This document shows, piece by piece, positions 36,141-47,614 of a stretch of DNA of 64,000 nt (position 1 is the stretch's first letter; each line of letters opens with the position of its first letter). Made by a program: the position numbers and the translations under genes. Source of the stretch: Solanum dulcamara. Taxonomy: Eukaryota; Streptophyta; Magnoliopsida; Solanales; Solanaceae. The stretch is taken from contig NC_077248.1 in assembly GCF_947179165.1 (NCBI RefSeq), positions 12,117,256 through 12,181,255 of the forward strand, read 5' to 3'. Below the pieces are notes generated by a model. The model saw nothing but the letters and a program-made list of their open reading frames with translations. It made no database searches and was not told where the DNA came from.

Positions 36141-38593
36141 TGTAACACCCCCCAAAAATTTTCCCTAAGATTCGGACCTTTCTTGTGTTCGGGTAGGGTT
36201 GGACTCGAGTATTGTGGAGACTTCGTGTGAGTAAGACGAGCTGTTGAGAAACGTTGCCGTATTAGAGGTGATGTGGGGTCATGAAGGACTCCTAGGACCA
36301 AATTTAACCCAAAGATTCATCTTGACTAAGTTTGAGGAGGGGTTCGCTTGAGGGATTGACTTCTAACGACCCTATTTTTTAATAGATGATGATCTGGGTG
36401 GCCCATGATCTATTAAATCAAAGATCGTCGAGTCTTCTTTTGAACGCCACCAAGAATGTGAATTTTGGGGTTCGGAGTCGAAAGATATGACGCTACTAAG
36501 ATGAACTAGCGCGGCAGGAATTTCATTTTTGGCCTGGGTTGCATCTGCTGGGGAAATGGCCTTGGCGCTATAAGGGCGCGACGCGCCACTATCACGCCAG
36601 AAACATGCCTCAGTAGTTTGGTCCTTGGCGCGATGCGCCACTAAAAGTTTTGCAGGGTTTTTCAGGCCAAATTTCCAGAACCCAGAAACTTTGGCCTTGG
36701 CGCTATAAGGGCGCGATGCGCCACTATCGTGCCAGAAACATGCCTCAGTAGTTTGGTCCTCGGAGCGATGTGCCACTATGAGGTGTGCAGGTTTTTAGGC
36801 GTAATCGGCCTGGCGCTACAATGGTGCGACGCGCCACTATCGCGCCAGGTGCATTTTTGCCTATTTTTCAGAACTTTTGAGAAGGGGTAATTTGGGATTT
36901 CCCCCAAATTATATATGTATCAGCCCTAACATATTTTGGGATCATTTTTAATCCCTCACTCTCTCTCTAAAAGCCCTAAGAGCTTCTCTCTCTCTCTTCT
37001 TCTTCTCCATTTCCAACAAGAAGAGTTCCAAGAGCTTCAAGGTTTGAGTTCTCCATTGAAGACCCAACCAAAGGTTTTCTTCAAGTCTTTACTAAGGTAT
37101 GTAAGGCTATCCAAAATATGGGTTAAGTCCACCCATGTGCCCTACTCTTACTTGAGGTTAGATGTTCACAAAAATGGAGTTCCTTGGTATGGTTTATGGT
37201 TGAATGAGTTTTGTTTCCTATTTATTTGATTCTATATGTGTCAATGTTGTTAAGCTAAGAGGTTCCAAAAAAATGAGCCCTTATATGAGTATGAGTTGAT
37301 GAAGAAATAAGTTGTGAAATATGTTTTATTTATCTTCTTAACTATGTAGATCATGATAAAGGATGTTATTTTCTTGAAAATGTTGCTCAATATGAAATGT
37401 CAATTTAAAGTCTTGAAATTGTGATAATCCTCAAAGATTTTCTCAAATAGATGAAAGAAATGATTGATTATATCTAGATGATGCTATATATGTGCATTTA
37501 AATTTCTTTTGGAGATGTGATTGAGATTGATCGGATAGTATGATTGGAAGAGATTGATTGTGATAGAGTTGATGAGTTGACAAGGTTGTAATGAGACTTG
37601 TCAATATGATTTGATTGAGTTGATTGGATGGAGTTTTATGAGCATTGAGTCTTGAGAGGAGTATCGAGCACCGAATTGGGCAAGAGTATAGTCCATACTC
37701 GAACCCAATACCTATGTTGCCAAACGTAGGGGGGATTTAACCGTTAAAGTCGGATGCTTTCTCGAGAGATTTGTCCTGACATTATAGGACTTGGTTGGAT
37801 TGAATCTATGAGTGTTTGATTCGTTCATACCCTGGCAAAGTATGAACGGGCGCTGCAACAACGTCGTTTTGTTGTACCTTCACTGGCTCATAAGTGATGG
37901 TTGTCGGATAAGAGAAACTCTCAAATAGGTCTTGATGGTACTCTGAGTCAGATTGAGTTGAATTGTATGTGATTGGTCCCGTCTAAATCATATTCTTGTT
38001 TAGACTTAGGACATTTGATTGAGTTGGTATTCCTCTTGAGTTGAGCTTCCAAGTTGATTTGATTCTTCCTTGATGTTCGTTGTATTCGGCCATTTTACAT
38101 ACTCGTACATTCCATGTACTGACGCCATTTGGCCTACATCGTTTCATGATGCAGATACAGGTACTAGAGATCATCAACCGGCGCTCCATTGAAGATCCAC
38201 ATACACTCTCAGCTAGTTGGTGAGTCCTCCTAGTTTCCGGAGGATGTTGAGCCTTCATGTACAGTCTGTTGCCGTTTCTCTTATTTTGATTGTTGGTAGC
38301 CATGGACTTGTCATTGGCACCTCTTAGACTTTGATAGAGGCTTCATAGACTGGAGTGTGGGGAGGTCGAACTATTATTTTGAGAAGTCTTATTTTATTGT
38401 CTTGTTGGGTTGTAAATGTTTGGCCTCCAGCCCCCATATATATATATATATATGATCAGTATTTCATTATTTGAGTTTTCCGCTAAGAGAATATGATTGA
38501 ATGAAGGTGTGACTGGACCAGGTGGTTTGCTCGGAGGTCAGAAATGGCCTTCGAGTGCCGTCCATGCCTAGGGTACCCTCCCAGAGCGTGACA
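36141..38593 (+). mobile_element. Gypsy B 3' LTR
   Basis: This LTR is 2453 bp and follows the polypurine tract AAGGGGAGATAA. It starts TGTAACACCCCCC and ends GAGCGTGACA. It matches the 5' LTR closely throughout and keeps the extra GC-rich unit (36780-36885). A TA run at 38439-38452 is longer than in the 5' LTR. Confidence 0.92.
36549..36858. repeat. GC-rich palindromic repeats in the 3' LTR
   Basis: Three units of about 115-120 bp built around GGCGCTATAAGGGCGCGACG and CGCCACTATCGCGCCAG. Within a unit, GGCGCG and CGCGCC can pair. This is the fullest copy of the array in the window. Confidence 0.85.
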
Positions 38594-38598
38594 AGGGC

Positions 38599-39785
38599 TC
38601 TTGTTATTTGGGGAAACTCCTCAAGTGACTCTGCGAAGCCTACTCATCCAGAAGATGCCTCAATGATAGCCTTAAAAGATGATGAAGAAATCTTTGACAC
38701 ATTATTTGCATTTATGGCACTGTTAGATTATAAAGAAATTGATGTTGATGATGAAACAGAAGTGACAATCACTGATATGAGACAAAATTTACACGTCTAC
38801 TCTGCTAAAAATTTAAGAAGCTTACCAGCAGTATTGATTGACTCAGTCACTGAGTTGACAAATGAGAAGGACATGATGAATAACACTATTAATATCTTTC
38901 AAGATAAAAAACTTGCTCTAGTATCTCAAATCACAGATCTGGAAGAGAAAATCATGGTCCTGATAAGCAATAATGTTGAGATTGGTCTAAAGCTCAAGAA
39001 TTTGAATAAAAGCAGTGAAAACTCTCAGAATAAAACCAGAAGTGTACAAGCTGAACTTGAAGGAAAGTTAAAAGAGGCTGAGATGAAGATGTATGACCTG
39101 AAAGAGCAGATAATGATTTTAGTAGCTGATAAAGTAGAGCTTGAGATTGAATTAAAGAAGCTAAACAAGAGTAACAAAAGCTACAACACTGAAGTCAAGA
39201 ATAAAGAGGCTGAGCTTGAATAGAAGTTGAATGAAGCTGAACTGAAGCTATCTGATCTGGAGGAGCAGATTATGGTGCTAATGGCTGATAATGACAAGCT
39301 TAATCATGAGCTTTACAAATTTAACAAGAAGTGCTCAAAAGGCAAAGGTGAAGCCGATAATTTGTAGTTGGAAGTTGAAGAAAAATTGAATGAAGCTGAT
39401 GTGAAGCTAGCCATGGATCTCGAAAGAAACTCTCAACTAGAAGGAGATCTCATTCAAGCAAAAGAAGAGATAAGAAAATCCTTGAAGTGGACCGCTTCAT
39501 CTAAGATGCTTGAAAATATGACAAGTCAGGAGCATAATGGTGGAAGAGGTCTAGGATATCTGAACATCAACCCTCCTTATAATCCTCACCCCAAATATAT
39601 CTCGGTACCTGATAATCGTTTGTGTCTTCATTGAAGAAGGAATGTCCATCTGAAGGAGGAGTGTTCTGCCTGGAAGAGCTGTCAAGAAATTTTTTCAAAC
39701 TACCTTAAACAAAAAGCAAAGCAGAATAGAGGACCTTGTCCTAACTTTGCATATAAGGGTAGTATGAAGAAAAATGTTTGGCCAC
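38599..39785 (+). pseudogene. Copia gag, second part: coiled coil and knuckle
   Basis: This resumes the host gag right after the Gypsy TSD as ALVIWGNSSSDSAKPTHPED. From about 38840 it is a long heptad coiled coil with three related units (DLEEKIMVL, DLKEQIMIL, DLEEQIMVL, spaced about 160 bp), ending in GLGYLNINPPYNPHPKYIS. A stop (39223) and another (39367) break it. A final knuckle is damaged: CLH is followed by a TGA at 39632, then HLKEEC. The coiled-coil gag is found in large plant Copia elements. No pol of this element follows in the window. Confidence 0.75.
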
Positions 39786-42779
39786 ACTAGATAAAAAATT
39801 CTGTGATTTTGCCATTATCTGACTACGGGGACTCCATTTGAAATAGGTTTCCAAGCTTAACAATTAATTTGTGATTGCAGGGAAGTGAGTGAAGTATAAG
39901 ACGGTATTGATTTTATATTGAATATATAAATAAAATACACCGAGTATAAAAGGCTTCATCTCACTCAAAAACATGTCAAAGAAAACGTTTCTCATTTGCT
40001 TACAATCCTTCTTGACTATGATCAGGATGCAGGTATCTCTAATCTTAGCATTGCCTTATTTATGAAAGTAATTTCAGTACCTATGCAGGTATGTACTCAT
40101 GGGAAATAAGCTTGAATGAAAGGAGAATTAGAAAGCTGAAATATCAGTTCTTACTACACTGAAGAGGGACCTGATTCTCCTACAAGGTTAGTATTTTTTA
40201 CATTGATGAATGTATAAAATTATGGGTGTTGATGTTGAGGCATGGTAGGAGACGTTTGGGGCTGTTTTGGTGTAGAAAATAATGAATTAATTTTGCTTAG
40301 TATTTGATTGTTATTGTTATGGATTTTGGGATGAGAATGAAGGGATTAAATGGTTAAAGTTGAGGTTGAAATTCGTTTGTGGGCTATGGTAGGACTTGTG
40401 GTGATATTAACATGGCTTTCTTGAATTTAAATGAGTAATGTTTATGTTGAGGGGCTGCTGTTATAGGTCACGAAAATTTGATGAAAAGTAGTATGAAATA
40501 AGGTGTAAAAATTATAGGTGGTTTGCTTGGCTTGTGGTATGTGTTCATGAGGTTTTTGAGCATCTTTATGTTGTTAGTTAAGGGTTATTTTGATAGGTTG
40601 TTATTGTTCTTGTTAAGATTGGAATATTAATGATAATTAAGGTTATATGTTGCATTATATGTTGGTTGGGCTGTTTTAGGATTGTTTCAATAAAACATTA
40701 ACACTGTGGATCATTACGGATAATTGGAAGATGTAGTAGTTGTATGTGGATTGGAATTGTTGTTGAGTGTTATGAATGTGGCTGACTTAACTTACCAATA
40801 AGGTTATAATAAAGATATTAACTTGTATTAAATGGACTTGGAAGCAAGAAAATCCCATGATTAGTGTTGGTATTAAAATGGACAAATTTGGAGTATTTTT
40901 GAATATCGTCTTGGCTTGTCTTGACATGGCATTTGAAGGTGTGATTATTGATGTTGCTTGGGGATTTTATGACTGATTTGAAAGTGGAAAAAAAGTGAGC
41001 AATATAAGGGAGTTGCTACCCAGAATTTTGTGTTTTGCAAACCCATTTTTGGATGGGACTGCTGTTAGTAAATTTAGCATAACTCCTTGTGTAAGGCTCC
41101 GTTTTGGTTGATTAAAGATGTTTTGGAAAGCTATTTGATAGAGCTAAAACTTTCATTTAGGCTATAAAACCCAGTTTACTTTTATATACTCGAAAAAGGG
41201 TGATGAAGTTAAGGGGAGGTGCTGTCCAGTTTTTTTTATTTTTGTTTGAAATAACCTACTAACGATAAAGACGTTTTATGCCTTTTCCATATCTTAACCA
41301 TAACACTTAACGTATTAATATAGGTATGAGGCAGCATATACATGTTGTGTGTGGATAAATACTAAAGGTATGTAAAGCTAACCTTCTTTCTTTTGGCATG
41401 ATTTATATGAAGCAAACAGACGAATGTATAAATTCCAAAGAAGCTCCTATTCTTAGAGACACTAGGATGGCTAATGTTCGTAAATTCCTAGGAATTATAT
41501 CATTATATTTTGATATATGAGTTTGATTCCAGCCATCCTATTTTGGTATAATTCATCTTTTGATATAATTCATGCTTTAGTATAATTCATAATGGCAATC
41601 GAAGGTTACTTGAAATAACTATTATCTTGATTTTTAAATGATAGTTATTTTAATTATTCAATTGATCCCCATATTATGTTTCGAAATATGGAAAATGATT
41701 TCTGAAAGACTGTTTTAACCTAGACCATTGTGACATCGGAAAGAAGTACACTATGATTATAGCTCAGTTTCTTTTATATGACTTGTCATCAGGATTACGC
41801 TATTGAGTCTCTATAAATATTTTTATATTTTAAATTACATTTAGTTTCTCACTACTCTACTCGTGCATACTGTAACCATTCTTTCACTAAGCCTGGGCCA
41901 GGATATGTTATCAAGCGTACTTCTCTGCATTTTTTTCGCCATGCTCCGATGTGAGGGGGCAGGTATGACATGTACATGGGTTGTGGTGTATGTTATGCCA
42001 TGGAGTTATGCTGTGCTATGTACATATATAATATGATATGATTTTATTTGATATGATTTGATATGGCCATCTGATATGATATGATCTGTTACGGAGATAT
42101 TTCCTACTCTGGTGTTATGATGTGCTGTGGCGCCAATGACAGGAGGGCGACCACGTTTTGTTCACCGAGTCCCATGAAATGGGGCCGGATACGGCATATG
42201 TATTTGCATATATGATTTGGGATTATGATAAGTATTTTGAAATTCTGAACATTTATTTCATTTTCTGCACATACTATTCAGATTATGATTTTATTTATTA
42301 CAATTCATGTTTTACATATTCGATACATATTTCGTACTGACCCCCTTTCTTCGGGGGCTGTGTTACATGCCCGCAGGTACCGAAGTTCAATTTGCTGATC
42401 CACCTGTTTAGGATATTTGCTGCGTCGTTGACAGTGCTCTTTTGTTCGGAGCTTGTATTTTGGTACTGACTTTATCTCTGTATATTTGGACATTTTGGTC
42501 AGGGGTACGACGGGGCCCTGTCCCGTCATATGACTATACTATCATCTGTAGAGGTTTGTAGACAGAGTTATGTTGTGGGTTTTGTATATATGTTTTGGGT
42601 TGAGTGTGTTTCGTGACGGCCTATCAGCCCTCGTGCCTACATCTATTTTTGTGATCTATTTAGCAATCTTTCCTAATCACTACCTATGTTTATTCGGTTA
42701 AAAGGCTAATTTGGGATAAGGGTACGTTTGGGTGCCCAACTCGGGCACCAGTCACGGCCTACGGGGTTGGGTCGTGACA
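39786..42779 (+). mobile_element. Gypsy-type LTR-like block
   Basis: The right end reads TTGGGTCGTGACA, a common plant Gypsy LTR terminus, followed by GAAAT. Inside are an LTR-like AAGGTATGTAAAGCTAACC and, near 42330-42380, CGTACTGACCCCC... with GCAGGTACCG, as in other plant LTRs. I could not find the left TG end or a second GAAAT, so its 5' boundary, and whether the first few hundred bases belong to the Copia element, are unknown. A GATATGAT-rich run lies at 42030-42085. No coding region was seen. Confidence 0.5.
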
Positions 42780-42780
42780 G

Positions 42781-44005
42781 AAATTATCAAAGGGATTCAA
42801 AATTCAGGGGGAGCATATGGTCTACAAGTTGGTTAAGTCAGTCTATGGACTTAAACAGGCTTCCAAACAGTGGAATGCAAAACTCACAATTTCTATGTAG
42901 CTAACAGATCTCCCCTTATTTTCGAAAAGTCGGTGGCCGTTCTAGATATACTTAAAGCCATCTGAATTTTTCCTTGTTCACTAAGAGAAGAGGCAGTGAT
43001 TAGTCATTATAATAGTATACGTGGATGACTTATTAATTACAGAAAATAATGTTTTTTATAGAAAATACCAATCATGTGTTACATAGGCACTTCAAAATAA
43101 AGGACTTGGGTATGCTAAAATACTTTTTGGGGATTGAATTCCTTAGATCCAGTAAAGGGGTAGTGATGAATCAAAGAAACTATGCCTAAGAGTTGATCTC
43201 TGAGATCGGACTAGCTGTTGAAAGACCTACACTCATACCACTAGAATGCAACACGAAGTTGAATAGTGTGGAGTATGATCAGGGTTCTACCACCAATAAT
43301 GATTTGCTTGAAAATGTTAACAAGTATCAAAGACTTGTTAGGGAGATATTGTATCTCACCAATACCAGGCCATATATAGCATTTGCAGTGCAGTCTTTAA
43401 GCTAATTTATGTTGAGACCAAAGGTGTCACATTGGGATACAACATTAAGGGTAGTAAGATACATCAAAATCGACCCAAGAAGGGGTCTTTTGATGAGTTC
43501 TGTCCAAAAGCCTCAACTCACAATTTTTTGTGATGCAGATTGGGTTGCTTGCCCAAATACCAAAAGGTCTCACTGGTTTCCTATTGAGGTTTGATGATTT
43601 TTTAATTTCATGAAAATTCAAGAAGCGAAGTATAGTGTCTAGGAGTTCTGCAGAGGCTAAATACAAAAGTTTAGCCACCTTGACAACAGAAGTTGTTTGG
43701 GTCACTAACTTATGGCAGGAATAGGGGATTAAACTGATAGGACCAACTAGCATTCATTGTGATAGCAAAAAAGCTATCCAAATTGCTGGTAATGTTGTGT
43801 TCCCTGAACGTACCAAACATATTGAAATCGATTGTTATTTCATCAGAAAAAGAGTGCATCAAGGTTTAATTAGAACTACCTACATACACACGAAAGATCA
43901 GCAGGCATACTTGCTAACAAAGACACTTGGTAGAACTCAACATGATACTTTAGTTGCCAATCTTGGATTCTTGAACTTGTTCAATACATCCCACTTGAGG
44001 GGGAG
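42781..44005 (+). pseudogene. Copia RT and RNase H, 3' part of pol
   Basis: RT text starts GFKIQGEHMVYKLVKSVYGL near 42796 and KQASKQWNAKL follows. A frame change leads to the catalytic YVDD near 43020, then LGMLKYFLGIEF. RNase H is visible as FCDADWVACPNTKRS (about 43530) and TKHIEIDCYFIRKRV (about 43815). A polypurine tract GAGGGGGAG ends the region just before the LTR. Stops and frameshifts are frequent. The sequence upstream is the LTR-like block, so the element was either cut by it or truncated. It is a different Copia family from the 24.9 kb element. Confidence 0.9.
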
Positions 44006-44301
44006 TGTTGGAATTGGTTAATAGCAATAGCTAATTATTTGTTAGTTAACTAATTATCTTGTAATAATGAATTTAGATAGTAAGTAGGGACCACCAAGTT
44101 AGTTAATACTTTGTTAGAGTTTGTTAGAACTAAGTCCTAGTGATGTATATAATTCAAAAGCCATTGTATATGATAGTAGTTGATTTGGATTGAGAATTCT
44201 CTCTCTTCTCCCTAATTGATCAACTCACGTTGTGTATTTTTGATAGTAAGTAATAACATAATCAAAATTAGTAGAAGATAATAAAATCAATTTCTGCAAC
44301 A
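44006..44301 (+). mobile_element. Copia 3' LTR, 296 bp
   Basis: It begins TGTTGGAATTGG directly after the polypurine tract and ends CTGCAACA, so the ends TGTTG/CAACA are inverted. AT-rich body. No second copy lies in the window. Confidence 0.72.
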
Positions 44302-44380
44302 TAGAGAAAGGCAAGCAAGGAAGTAAAAATTTTGTTATCTCTCCTTTATCTAAGTGATGAAATGAATATGTTAACAAGCA

Positions 44381-44562
44381 ATGGCGGAGCTAGAATTTTC
44401 AATAAGGAGATTCAAAATCTGAAGAAGTTGACACACTAACTAGCATAAGGGGGTTCGACATCTGCTATTTATAAATAAATAAATTATTTTTACCATGTAT
44501 AAATAGTATATATTTCGCCGAAGGAGGTTCACCCTAGCAACAATGTGGCTCCGCCCCTGTTA
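44381..44562. mobile_element. MITE-like element with GGCGGAGC ends
   Basis: The left end ATGGCGGAGCTAGAATTTTC and right end GTGGCTCCGCCCCTG contain the inverse pair GGCGGAGC/GCTCCGCC. Inside is TTCGACATCTGCTATTTATA-like text. A second copy in reverse orientation lies at 52852-53025. Confidence 0.6.
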
Positions 44563-44602
44563 ACAAGGCACTGAATTATTATTTTTTGTGTGTAAAATTA
44601 GT

Positions 44603-44872
44603 TACTCCATCCATCTTAGTTTTACTTGTATACAGTATTAAAACTAAATGTTTGTTTTTATTGGTAAAATTAAAATATCTAGAGATAATTATTATTATAT
44701 CTATTTTATCCTTATTACCATTTGAGGAGTGCTAATTGTTTTTAATTAATTCTCAATGAGTACGATGATTTATCATAATAAGAAGTGATATAGTAAAATT
44801 ATCATATTTTTTACTGCCTTTTAAGAGGTGTGCCAGATCAAATATAGACAAGTAAACATAAATAGAGGAAGT
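44603..44872. mobile_element. Stowaway-like MITE
   Basis: The left end TACTCCATCCATCTTAGTTT... and the right end complement CTTCCTCTATTTATGTTTAC share the CTCC.TC..TCTTA..TTTACTTGT terminal pattern of Stowaway (Tc1/Mariner) MITEs. It has lost sharp ends. Confidence 0.5.
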
Positions 44873-45638
44873 CTTGCGTCTAAATACATTGTTAGTATGT
44901 AAATCAAATTATATGGAGTCATGTAGCCGGAAAGTACATAGACTTAGAGCCTGTTTGAATTGGCTTTTGACTTTTGACTATTTTGATTTTAAAATATTTA
45001 AAATAAGCTAATTCAAATGGGATCTTAATTTCAAACGCACATCTCAAAAAGGGTTTTGTATTTCGTGCATAAAAACTAAGGATTCGTTTGGACATGTGAT
45101 ATGAAATTATGATTTGAAATTATTATATAAAATCAAATTGACATAAAATTGAAATTTTATTTGATCATGCAATAATTTTGATTTTTAAGTTGTATTTTTC
45201 ATAAACATGAAAATTTGCAAGTTGTAAAATTGTTAAAACTTCTCCAATTCTTACACAATCTTACCAAATGACAAACGTGAGTTCATGAATAAGATATCGG
45301 AATATACTAAAGCGCCGCATTAAATAAATAACATATTTCCATATTTATTTTATAAATAAATATTTTTAATTACAAACTTTCAAATACATATAATTTTATA
45401 AAGATGCACTCGTCAACAATAACAATAACTAGTTATTCTTTAGGAATAATATATAAATATGATTGTTAACTTGACCTCAAATGACATCTACACTCTCAAC
45501 TTTCGGTGTGCATAAATAGTCACTTAAACTTGTGTAAAGTTGAACAAATAAATACACGTGTCGAGCCTCAATCTTTTTATTTTACAAATTTAAAATGATG
45601 ATTTGTTTTAGAAAATATAAATTTATGGATCAAGTTTT

Positions 45639-47588
45639 TGTCACAACTCTGACCCGACGTGATTGGCACACACACTAACCCTCCGATGGAAGAACAACTA
45701 TTGCATCCCAAACTAATAGCAATCGCAAGAGGATAAGCAATCTAAGGTACTAACCAGATTAAATATAAGAAAAAGGGTGATGAGTCTCCATAAACTCAGT
45801 CAGTTCCACTAAACAAAAAAAATACCCCTAGAATCTGAAAGTCAATGTACCAAAACTCTAATGAAACAACAAGTCTAAAGGAAGGGGATGCAACCCCAAA
45901 AGACGTAAAATAAACAAGTGTTTGAGAGTCTAGTCCTGAGTGAAGGACTAAAATAAAGAAGTGCCCATGGTAGCCCAAAAAAGCTTGCTCACCCTTGAAC
46001 TCTGATCAACTAACGGTCTTCTATGTGAGGTCTCTCCACAGCCGTCTGAAGATGTCCTGTACTCAATAAAGACAGAGCAAGTGCAGTATCAATACACAAA
46101 GACAACGGTACACTGGTAGAATCACACGACTAGCCAGTAAATTAGACATGACGAAGTAATTGCAGCAAAGTAAATACATATATACAAAATGATCTTATCA
46201 TTTATCATCTCATATTTGGTACTTAAGCATACTCATAGATTAACAATCCCAGTTATCATGCAATTTCAAGAAAAAAGTCCTCTCATGGGACCTACAATCA
46301 CCTATTAGTGTGTCAGAATGTGACACTCGGTCCAAGATTATGTCAAAAAATGACATCTGATCCAAATGTGCATCGAAACATGACAATCGATCCAGTTACG
46401 TGTCAGAACGTGACACCCAATTCAAGCACACACAATCAACCACAAATACAGTGAATAGTTTAACAGTCTTATCTAACAAGAATAAGTCTATTATTGTAAG
46501 CCATAGACAGTAGACAGTAGACAGTAAACAGTCATTTCGCATGGTTCATTTCATGCTTCCCTGTTCATATACATACATGCACACAATTGAGAAATTAACA
46601 AGCACATATAACACATACGGTAAGACAAATCATCACATACCTCAAAACCAAGCTTTTGACAACTGTAAACTGCTGCAGCTTTCCCTTTATGGGTTCGTTC
46701 GGCTTATTCTTGGTCTAAAACAATCACATATATACAAATGATCAACACAATGACCTAATTTACATGTATTATAATGTAATTCCCAACTTAGGCCAAACTC
46801 ATTACCCTAACCCCCTATCTAGGGCTACTTTCCACCATTAATCTCAGGCTAAAAACCTCCTCCATTGATCACCAACCATAATTCCAGATTCTAGGATTCG
46901 AAATATGAATTAGGGGAGTAATAATCTTACCTTTGGCGCGAAAATTCGTGGATAAATGATTAAAAGTGCCTTGGGTCGCCTCTTAACTTCTTAAGAAAAC
47001 TTTTATGCAGAAATACCGTTTCTAGGAGGTTTTTACCTTGATTTAATCCGCGACTGTCTCGCCATAGCAGGACCATACCGCTCTGGTGGGATATAGGGAG
47101 ATAAAGAGCTCGTAAAGTGTCTCAAGGTCTCTCATATCACAACATACCTTCATCCCATGACGTCTTAACATATACCCTTCACGCCGAGTTTAATTTTGGG
47201 AGTTTTACTCGCCCGAATACGATTCAGTAAAGCCATACAGGCTCCGTATCATCTTAGTTATCAACTCAATCAATCAAGCTATAAATTCAATCCCCCATCC
47301 ATTACTGGATCGCCCTAGACCTCACCTGACTCAAATTTCGTCCAAGTCTGCCCTAAGCTCAAATTTTCTAAGTCAATTTTTCCATGACGTCTTAACATAT
47401 ACCCTTCACGTTGAGTTCCATTTCAGAAGTTTTACTCGCCCGAATATGATTCGATAAAGCCATACATGCTCCGTATCATCTTGGTTATCAACTCAATCAA
47501 TCAAGCTATAAATTGAATCTCCTATCCATTACTGGATCGCCCTAGACCTCACCTGACTCAGATTTTGTCCAAGTCTGCCCTAAACTCA
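45639..47588 (-). mobile_element. Family C LTR
   Basis: On the minus strand it runs TGAGTTTAGGGCAG to GAGTTGTGACA, a TG...CA pair of 1950 bp. The flanking 5-mers (GTTTT and AAAAA) do not match, so no TSD is seen. It holds a short tandem array (46306-46425) and a 227-bp direct duplication at its 5' end. No interior follows, so it is solo-like. Confidence 0.6.
46306..46425. repeat. Short tandem repeat, about 30 bp x 4
   Basis: The GTGTCAGAATGTGACACTCG-type unit repeats with drift and corresponds to the array at 10383-10505. Confidence 0.75.
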
Positions 47589-47595
47589 AAAAATT
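47156..47595. repeat. Direct tandem duplication, 227-bp period
   Basis: CATGACGTCTTAACATATAC starts both copies (47156 and 47383), which stay collinear to CCAAGTCTGCCCTAA with scattered changes. It sits at the 5' end of the minus-strand family C LTR. Confidence 0.9.
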
Positions 47596-47614
47596 GAAAT
47601 TATGATGAAATCTT

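Larger units (their letters stand above)
26828..38593 (+). mobile_element. Gypsy element B (chromovirus-like), complete ends, TSD AGGGC
   Basis: The element is 11,766 bp, and AGGGC flanks it at 26823-26827 and 38594-38598. The 5' LTR is 26828-29191 (2364 bp), the PBS 29196, gag 29409-31097, and pol 31098-35960 (interrupted by a solo LTR). The polypurine tract is AAGGGGAGATAA at 36129-36140 and the 3' LTR 36141-38593 (2453 bp). The LTRs are near-identical except for about 90 bp missing from the 5' one, near 27480. The pol order PR-RT-RH-INT and a chromodomain-like tail after the integrase fit Tekay/Del-type chromoviruses. Many stops make it non-autonomous now. Confidence 0.92.
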
